57,978 nucleotides of DNA, taken from Rhodobacter sp. GTDB taxonomy: Bacteria > Pseudomonadota > Alphaproteobacteria > Rhodobacterales > Rhodobacteraceae. Below are positions 53,165-57,978 of the stretch, in pieces. Location: NCBI GenBank assembly GCA_027489175.1, contig JAIYAE010000022.1, forward strand, positions 1-57,978, written 5' to 3'. The translations under genes and the position numbers were made by a program. Positions within the stretch are counted from its first letter, which is position 1. Every line of letters begins with the position of its first letter. The notes beneath the pieces were generated by a model, which searched no databases, had not been told where the DNA came from, and saw nothing but the letters and a program-made list of their open reading frames with translations.

Positions 53165-53719
53165 ATGGCCGACGATATTGCTGCAGACCTCGGGGCGGAC
53201 CGCTCGCTTCTTCTGGTCGATGACGATGAACCCTTCGTGAAACGGCTGGCCAAGGCCATGGAAAAGCGGGGTTTCCTGCCCGATACCGCGCAAAGCGTGG
53301 CCGAGGGTCGTGCCAAGGCAATTGCCAGCCCCCCGGCCTATGCCGTGGTTGACCTGCGGCTTGAAGACGGCAACGGACTTGAGGTGATTGAGGCCCTGCG
53401 CGAAAAGCGTCCGGATTGCCGGATTGTCGTGCTGACCGGCTATGGCGCGATTGCCACCGCCGTGGCCGCGGTAAAGATCGGCGCGGTGGATTACCTGTCC
53501 AAACCGGCCGATGCCAATGATGTGACGAACGCCCTTCTGGCCAAGGGCGAAGCCATGCCCCTGCCTCCGGAAAACCCGATGTCGGCCGACCGCGTGCGTT
53601 GGGAACATATCCAGCGGGTCTATGAAATGTGTGATCGCAATGTCTCGGAAACCGCGCGGCGGCTTTCGATGCACCGCCGGACGCTGCAGCGCATTTTGGC
53701 GAAACGCAGCCCAAAGTGA
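53165..53719 (+). CDS. regA: Redox response regulator RegA (PrrA)
   Basis: A 184-residue response regulator, the exact length of RegA/PrrA. The receiver has the acidic pocket DDDE (19-22) and phospho-acceptor Asp 63 (AVVDLRLEDG), then a proline-rich hinge (MPLPPENPM) and a Fis-type helix-turn-helix (VSETARRLSMHRRTLQRILAK). It controls photosynthesis, respiration, nitrogen and carbon genes in relatives. The start at 53165 has GGAAAG upstream. Confidence 0.97.
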   Translation: MADDIAADLGADRSLLLVDDDEPFVKRLAKAMEKRGFLPDTAQSVAEGRAKAIASPPAYAVVDLRLEDGNGLEVIEALREKRPDCRIVVLTGYGAIATAVAAVKIGAVDYLSKPADANDVTNALLAKGEAMPLPPENPMSADRVRWEHIQRVYEMCDRNVSETARRLSMHRRTLQRILAKRSPK

Positions 53720-53740
53720 ATTGGCATTGTTGCAAACCGT

Positions 53741-53773
53741 GAATTATGGGCCTATCCACTAGGCCTATAATTC
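53741..53773 (+). promoter_or_regulatory. Long stem-loop before hvrA
   Basis: GAATTATGGGCCTA and TAGGCCTATAATTC pair over 14 bp with one G-U pair around a TCCAC loop. It starts 22 bases after the regA stop and ends two bases before the GGGGAG ribosome site of hvrA. No U-tract follows, so it may control hvrA translation or mRNA stability, or act as a DNA dyad. Confidence 0.7.
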
Positions 53774-53789
53774 ATGGGGAGTAAGTGAA

Positions 53790-54104
53790 TTGAATATCAA
53801 CCTGCATGACCTTTCGTTGAAGGAACTGAAGGACCTTCAATCTCAGGTGGCAAAAGCCATTGCCGGGTTTGAAGACCGCCGCAAACGCGAAGCGCTTGCC
53901 GAGCTTGAGGAAATCGCCCGCGCCAAAGGCTTTTCCCTGGCGGAATTGACCGGCGCGGCCCCCACCCGCAAGCGCACGCCCTCCACCGCGAAATATGCCA
54001 ATCCGGCCAACAAGGCTGACACCTGGTCCGGCCGCGGGCGCAAGCCGCGCTGGTTCTCAGAGGCTTTGGCCAAGGGCAAGAAGCCCGAAGACCTGGCGAT
54101 CTGA
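53790..54104 (+). CDS. hvrA: H-NS family regulator HvrA
   Basis: A 104-residue H-NS/HvrA-type DNA-binding protein. The N-terminal coiled coil (LKELKDLQSQVAKAIAGFEDRRKREALAELEEI) leads to a C-terminal DNA-contact motif in KADTWSGRGRKPRWFSEALAKGKKPEDL, the HvrA equivalent of H-NS QGR. In Rhodobacter HvrA adjusts photosynthesis and nitrogen-fixation genes with RegA. It starts with TTG at 53790, eight bases after GGGGAG; no better ATG exists. It is transcribed after senC-regA. Confidence 0.92.
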   Translation: MNINLHDLSLKELKDLQSQVAKAIAGFEDRRKREALAELEEIARAKGFSLAELTGAAPTRKRTPSTAKYANPANKADTWSGRGRKPRWFSEALAKGKKPEDLAI

Positions 54105-54122
54105 CAGCAGGTTGCGGCGCGA

Positions 54123-54995
54123 TCACGCCTGTGATCGCAGCCATTTCAGAAAGGCCCGGGCGGCGGCGCGTTGCGGCCCGGGCAATGTCACGATGAAATA
54201 GGCCGGCAGCTTTTCCCGGCTTTCATGCACAACGCGCAGTCGGCCCTCGGTCACATCCGCCTCGATCAGGGCCATGCTTTCCACCACCAGCCCCAATCCT
54301 TGCCGGGCGGCGGCAATCGCCAATTCCTCACCTGGGAAATCGGTGGCGCTTAAGGTCGTCGGCTCAATTCCCAGATGACGCAAATAATTGTCCTGCTCGG
54401 GCCAGTTGCGCGACAGAATCCAATCCATTCCCGCCATATCCTGCGGCGATAGCGTTTCCCGATCGCCAATCAACGATGGCGCCCCCGCAATCACCAGCCG
54501 GGCCGAGGCGAGGTAGGTCGCCGTCACCCCCGGCCAATCGCCGTTGCCATAGCGAATGGCCAGATCCATCCGTTCGCGGTGCAGATCGATCACGCGGGGG
54601 TCGGGGTGCAGGGACAGGCCGATGTCGGGATACTTCTCCCAGAAATCGCGCAGGCGCGGCATCAGCCATTGCGCCGCAAATCCTGCAGTCAGGGTCACGC
54701 GCACCGGCTGATCCACCTCGCCGGCCCGCAACGCCTCAACCCCGCGCTGCAGGGCGGCAAAGCCTTCGCCCAGCGCCTGCGCCAGTTGTTCGCCATCTAC
54801 GGTCAGGCTGACGCCGCGCCCGTCGCGCTGGACCAGCGATTTGCCGAAGTGATCCTCCAGCGCGCGGACCTGCTGGGCCACGGCCGCGTGGGTCACGTTC
54901 AGCTCCCGCGCCGCCTGGGAAAAGTTGCGCAGCTCTGCCGTCGCCGCGAAAGCACGCAGCGCGGTCAGGGACGGAAGGGTGCGCCAGTCGATCAT
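54123..54995 (-). CDS. LysR-family regulator, possible HvrB homologue
   Basis: A 290-residue LysR-type regulator with an N-terminal winged helix (LPSLTALRAFAATAELRNFSQAARELNVTHAAVAQQVRALEDHFGKSL) and a GcvA-type effector domain (TAGFAAQWLMPRLRDFWEKYPDIGLSLHPDPRVIDLHRERMDLAIRYGNGDWPG). In R. capsulatus a LysR protein, HvrB, lies next to hvrA and controls ahcY, so position favours that identity; orthology is not shown. It converges on hvrA 18 bases away and diverges from a 52-codon ORF. Confidence 0.85.
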   Translation of the reverse strand: MIDWRTLPSLTALRAFAATAELRNFSQAARELNVTHAAVAQQVRALEDHFGKSLVQRDGRGVSLTVDGEQLAQALGEGFAALQRGVEALRAGEVDQPVRVTLTAGFAAQWLMPRLRDFWEKYPDIGLSLHPDPRVIDLHRERMDLAIRYGNGDWPGVTATYLASARLVIAGAPSLIGDRETLSPQDMAGMDWILSRNWPEQDNYLRHLGIEPTTLSATDFPGEELAIAAARQGLGLVVESMALIEADVTEGRLRVVHESREKLPAYFIVTLPGPQRAAARAFLKWLRSQA

Positions 54996-55014
54996 ATGAT
55001 AGATGGCCTTACAG

Positions 55015-55032
55015 TTCAGCAGGCTTTCTGAA
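55015..55032. promoter_or_regulatory. Dyad between LysR gene and small ORF
   Basis: TTCAG-N8-CTGAA is an inverted repeat in the 97-bp divergent promoter gap. It is a possible LysR binding site, but it lacks the strict T-N11-A core. Confidence 0.3.
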
Positions 55033-55092
55033 TCGTATCACGGCCCGTTTTATGGCAAAAGGGGGCATCAAGACGTGAAGGAAGGAAAGATC

Positions 55093-55251
55093 ATGTTGAA
55101 TATCTTTGCAGACGCCCTGCTTCTGGCCACCCGCTTCGGCCAAGTGTCGACCGACGAAAGCCGCAAGCTGCCGCAGCGCCCGGCGCGGGCAGAGTTCCGC
55201 GAGAATGAGGGCCTGCGCACCGCAGACCGGCTGCGCAACATTGGCCGCTAA
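55093..55251 (+). CDS. Small 52-residue protein divergent from LysR gene
   Basis: A short ORF with a good GAAGGAAAG ribosome site six bases before the ATG. The product has a hydrophobic start (MLNIFADALLLATRFG) and a charged arginine-rich C-terminus (LPQRPARAEFRENEGLRTADRLRNIGR). No family was recognised. Its placement opposite the LysR gene is typical of a LysR target. An ORF by chance is possible, but the ribosome site and composition favour a gene. Confidence 0.6.
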   Translation: MLNIFADALLLATRFGQVSTDESRKLPQRPARAEFRENEGLRTADRLRNIGR

Positions 55252-55269
55252 GGTGCGCTGTCCCGGCCT

Positions 55270-55866
55270 TCAGCCGCTGGCATCCAGCAGCGCTTGCACC
55301 CGCGCCACGTAATCCGCCCGCACCTCTGCGGGCGGACGAAGCCGTATTTCCAGGCCGCGCACCACATCCGGCCCCGGTTTGCCGAACAGCTTGTCGGCCT
55401 CCCCCTCCCGAAACCCCGCGATCCGCACCGCCTCAAGCCAGGCGCTGATCTTGTCTGCCGCCTTGATCGCCTTCTTGATCGGCGCAGGCAGTACCGCCGG
55501 CAGCCCAAAGCGCACATGAATGGCGATCGACAGCCGCTCATCCAGCGCGCCATAGCCCGGGCCGACCGCCGCCTTCACCGGGCTGATCATGTCGCCGATC
55601 ACATATTCCGGGGCATCATGCAGCAGGGCCGCCAACCGCCAGCGCAGCGCGATGCCGGGATTGCCGCGCAGAAAGATCTCTTCCACCAGCAAGGAATGTT
55701 CGGCCACCGAATAGGGCCAGTCGCCCCGCGTCTGCCCGTTCCAACGCGCCACGAACGCGAGGCCATGGGCGATATCCTCAACCTCAATGTCCATCGGCGT
55801 GGGGTCCAAAAGGTCCAGCCTGCGCCCCGACAGCATGCGTTGCCACGCCCGCGCCATGTCCGTCAC
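55270..55866 (-). CDS. HD-domain phosphohydrolase
   Basis: A 198-residue HD protein. The metal ligands are in YSVAEHSLLVEEIFLRG (His), LAALLHDAPEYVIGDMISPVK (His-Asp) and a later Asp in IKAADKISAWLEA. The layout resembles YfbR-type 5'-deoxynucleotidases; substrate unknown. It starts with GTG overlapping the stop of the glycosyltransferase by four bases; ATG at 55857 is an alternative. Confidence 0.85.
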   Translation of the reverse strand: MTDMARAWQRMLSGRRLDLLDPTPMDIEVEDIAHGLAFVARWNGQTRGDWPYSVAEHSLLVEEIFLRGNPGIALRWRLAALLHDAPEYVIGDMISPVKAAVGPGYGALDERLSIAIHVRFGLPAVLPAPIKKAIKAADKISAWLEAVRIAGFREGEADKLFGKPGPDVVRGLEIRLRPPAEVRADYVARVQALLDASG

Positions 55867-56804
55867 AGCCTCGCCTGATAGGGGTCGGGGAAGCGGGCCA
55901 ACAGGTCCGCCACCAGTTTGGCCGCCATCACATGCCGGACCCCGATGCCAACCACCTCTTTCAGCGTCATCGGGGCCGGGTCACAAGGCGGGGCGATTTT
56001 CGCCAGCATCTCAGGCATGAAATTGGCAAAGAAATCGCGGTAGGCCTGATTGAACCGTGCCCCGTGCTGGCCGGTGCTATCGCGGTCAGGCTTTCTGGGG
56101 CCAATGAAGTGATGCGCAAAGACCGGATAGCGCAGCGACAGCAATTGCAGCCGCCCGTTTGCCTGCCAGTTCCAGCAGGGCGCCAACTGCGCAAAGGCAC
56201 CATGCAGCGCCAGGTTCAGCATCGACTGATCGGAATAGAAGATCGCCTGCGGATACTTCCGGATCATGGCATAGGCCCTTTGTTCGACCTCTTGCTCGAC
56301 ATAGGCCCGGGTATCGATCAGCTGCAGCCCGCTGTTGAAATAGGGCTTCGCCGCCAGCCCCGTGGCCGCGAATTCCTTGGACCGGTAATCGGCCACGTAG
56401 AGATGCGGCACGTCCAGCACGGCACCCATCGGATGCGGCCCAAGGTCGATGTTCAAAAGCCGGCTGAAATCGCCCCCCTCAATGAACATGTCGCAGTCCA
56501 GATAGAGGATCCGCCGGTAGCGCCCCCCCAACTCACGCGCCAGCATGAACCGGAAAAGGGTGGCAAGCGATCCATACCGGCTCATGTCCAGGCCCTCGGG
56601 CACCGCCCCGGTCTTGTGCAGCACGATCCCGTGGTGTTTCGCCCAATCCGGCACCACCAGATCATCCTGCGTGGAGATGACGAAATCAAACGTCCGCAGC
56701 GGGTTGTGATGCGCAATCTGCCAGATCATGAACAGCGCGAAGGGAAAGAACTTCTGGTCGCAGCACAGCGCGACGGCCGTGTCATGGCGTTGGGGGGCGG
56801 TCAT
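55863..56804 (-). CDS. GT8-like glycosyltransferase
   Basis: A 313-residue GT-A glycosyltransferase of GT8 type. The N-terminal start TAVALCCDQKFFPFALFMIWQIAHHNP and the metal-binding DCD (ILYLDCDMFIEGGDFSRLL, about residue 108) are clear; FNSGLQLIDTRAYVEQEV and YSDQSMLNLALHG resemble GT8 acceptor motifs. Sugar donor and acceptor are unknown. The ATG at 56804 has AAGGAG five bases upstream; 56807 is next to it. Divergent from ahcY across 166 bases. Confidence 0.83.
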   Translation of the reverse strand: MTAPQRHDTAVALCCDQKFFPFALFMIWQIAHHNPLRTFDFVISTQDDLVVPDWAKHHGIVLHKTGAVPEGLDMSRYGSLATLFRFMLARELGGRYRRILYLDCDMFIEGGDFSRLLNIDLGPHPMGAVLDVPHLYVADYRSKEFAATGLAAKPYFNSGLQLIDTRAYVEQEVEQRAYAMIRKYPQAIFYSDQSMLNLALHGAFAQLAPCWNWQANGRLQLLSLRYPVFAHHFIGPRKPDRDSTGQHGARFNQAYRDFFANFMPEMLAKIAPPCDPAPMTLKEVVGIGVRHVMAAKLVADLLARFPDPYQARL

Positions 56805-56970
56805 CATGGCTCCTTGATCCTGACCGCAGTCTTCACAGCCACCGCCTTTTGGCAAGCACCGGTGGCGCGCGCTCTGCCGCGTTGTCAGTGCCGCCCACAT
56901 TTGCTATGGCCCATCGCAGACATGAACCCGGCTTGCGGCACTGCGCAGGCGTCAAGAACAGCAGGACCGT

Positions 56971-57978
56971 ATGGATTACATCGTCAAGGATATCGCGCTG
57001 GCCGAATTCGGCCGCAAGGAACTGACCATCGCCGAGACTGAGATGCCTGGCCTGATGGCCTGCCGGGAAGAGTTCGGCACCACGAAGCCGCTGAAAGGCG
57101 CGCGCATCGTCGGCTCCCTCCACATGACGATCCAGACCGCCGTGCTGATCGAGACGCTGACCGCCCTTGGCGCCGATGTGCGCTGGGCGTCGTGCAACAT
57201 CTTCTCGACCCAGGACCACGCCGCCGCCGCGATTGCCGCCGGTGGCACCCCGGTCTTCGCCGTGAAGGGCCAGACCCTGACCGAACATTGGGATTACCTC
57301 GACCGCTCCTTCATGTTCCCCGAAGGCGCGAACATGATCCTCGACGATGGCGGCGATGCCACGCTTTACGTCCTTCTGGGCGCCCGGGCCGAAGCGGGTG
57401 AGGATATCATCCCCGTCCCGCAGTCCGAGGAAGAGGAAGTCATCAAGAAGCAGATCGCCAAGCGGATGAAGGAAACCCCCGGTTTCTTCACCAAGACACG
57501 CGCCGCGATCAAGGGCGTGTCGGAAGAAACCACCACGGGCGTCCACCGCCTGTATGACCTGCACAAGAAGGGCCAGCTGCCCTTCCCGGCGATCAACGTC
57601 AACGACTCTGTCACCAAGTCGAAGTTCGACAACAAGTACGGCTGCAAGGAATCGCTGGTTGACGGCATCCGCCGCGCGACCGACACGATGATGGCCGGCA
57701 AGGTCGCCGTTGTCTGCGGCTATGGCGATGTGGGCAAAGGCTCGGCCGCCAGCCTTCAAGGTGCCGGCGCGCGCGTGAAAGTCACCGAAGTTGACCCGAT
57801 CTGCGCCCTGCAGGCCGCGATGGACGGGTTTGAGGTCGTGCTGCTGGAAGACGTCGTCCACAGCGCCGACATCTTCATCACCACCACCGGCAACCGCGAC
57901 GTCATCCGGATCGAGCATCTGCGCGAGATGAAGGATATGGCCATCGTCGGCAACATCGGCCACTTCGACAACGAAATT
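56971..57978 (+). CDS. ahcY: S-adenosylhomocysteine hydrolase AhcY (3' truncated)
   Basis: Partial: 336 codons read before the window ends, with no stop. The product clears S-adenosylhomocysteine from methyl transfer. SAHH signatures are [35 protein letters not shown], then [42 protein letters not shown], the HWDYLDRSF stretch, and the NAD motif [18 protein letters not shown]. In R. capsulatus ahcY is a target of the LysR protein HvrB, and a LysR gene lies 2 kb upstream here. No SAH riboswitch was seen in the 166-base gap. Confidence 0.97.
   Translation, partial: MDYIVKDIALAEFGRKELTIAETEMPGLMACREEFGTTKPLKGARIVGSLHMTIQTAVLIETLTALGADVRWASCNIFSTQDHAAAAIAAGGTPVFAVKGQTLTEHWDYLDRSFMFPEGANMILDDGGDATLYVLLGARAEAGEDIIPVPQSEEEEVIKKQIAKRMKETPGFFTKTRAAIKGVSEETTTGVHRLYDLHKKGQLPFPAINVNDSVTKSKFDNKYGCKESLVDGIRRATDTMMAGKVAVVCGYGDVGKGSAASLQGAGARVKVTEVDPICALQAAMDGFEVVLLEDVVHSADIFITTTGNRDVIRIEHLREMKDMAIVGNIGHFDNEI

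Noticed and set aside
54991..55000. ATCATATGAT palindrome over the LysR start
   Set aside because: It is a short palindrome created around the start codon and is likely by chance.
56805..56970. SAH riboswitch in the ahcY leader
   Set aside because: None of the conserved core of the known SAH riboswitch is visible in the 166 bases; only a short leader precedes the ATG.
1..57978. tRNA, rRNA, CRISPR array, insertion sequence, prophage or defence system
   Set aside because: No transposase, integrase, phage or restriction-type product, repeat-spacer array or tRNA-like fold was found; gene density and composition are uniform.

Overview
The window is GC-rich, almost fully coding and tightly packed, with many ATGA, GTGA and TGATG stop/start overlaps. 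Gene content points to an alphaproteobacterium of the Rhodobacter/Paracoccus group (Rhodobacterales). The evidence is a flagellar set with FlaF, FlbT and a DUF1217 protein, a stand-alone FlgJ rod-binding domain with a separate lytic transglycosylase, and the redox block regB / senC-regA-hvrA followed by a LysR gene and ahcY, an order known from Rhodobacter. No tRNA, rRNA, CRISPR array, insertion sequence or prophage was seen.

Layout. (1) 1-2.3 kb: ubiE-ubiB, ubiquinone synthesis. (2) 2.3-27.2 kb: 32 flagellar and motor genes in alternating transcription units: flgD-fliK (-); flgJ-flgN, then fliC-flaF-flbT-DUF1217 (+); fliI (-); flgB-flgC-fliE-fliQ-flgF-flgG-flgA-flgH-fliL (+); a lytic transglycosylase followed by flhA-fliR-flhB-fliJ (-); a stator block motA/large periplasmic protein/motE/small membrane protein/second fliL (-); fliF-fliH-fliN-fliP (+). 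Genes for the hook (flgE), hook-filament junction (flgK, flgL), P ring (flgI), motB, fliG and fliM are absent, so this is one part of a split flagellar gene set. (3) 27.5-32 kb: ispE, a TPR lipid-independent secreted protein and ETF-ubiquinone oxidoreductase (-). (4) 32-35.7 kb: greA, a two-TM protein, 1-Cys peroxiredoxin, a GT2 glycosyltransferase (+). (5) 35.6-39.4 kb: a small unknown, a COG0523 zinc GTPase behind a perfect Zur-like palindrome, and pnp (-). (6) 39.7-49.3 kb: a DUF4259-like protein (+), then trxA and the overlapping tsaE-amgK-murU-addB-addA string (-). (7) 49.3-54.1 kb: a PAS protein without a kinase domain, then regB (-) diverging from senC-regA-hvrA (+). (8) 54.1-58 kb: a LysR regulator, a divergent 52-residue ORF, an HD hydrolase, a GT8-like glycosyltransferase, and ahcY running off the right edge.

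How it fits together. The flagellar part supplies most of the export apparatus (FlhA, FlhB, FliP, FliQ, FliR, FliH, FliI, FliJ), MS ring, rod, L ring, hook-cap and hook-length proteins, one flagellin with its post-transcriptional regulators FlaF and FlbT, and a stator unit with alphaproteobacterial accessory proteins. TTAA-N7-TTAA-like (CtrA-type) sites lie in several divergent flagellar promoters, and a perfect one precedes the PAS gene. RegB/RegA with SenC and HvrA form the global redox control module. Three leader structures stand out: an intrinsic-terminator-like hairpin just upstream of greA, a long stem-loop abutting the ribosome site of hvrA, and the Zur-like palindrome before the COG0523 GTPase.

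Starts were chosen by ribosome site, overlap with the upstream gene and family length. All functional calls come from reading the translated sequence without database searches.
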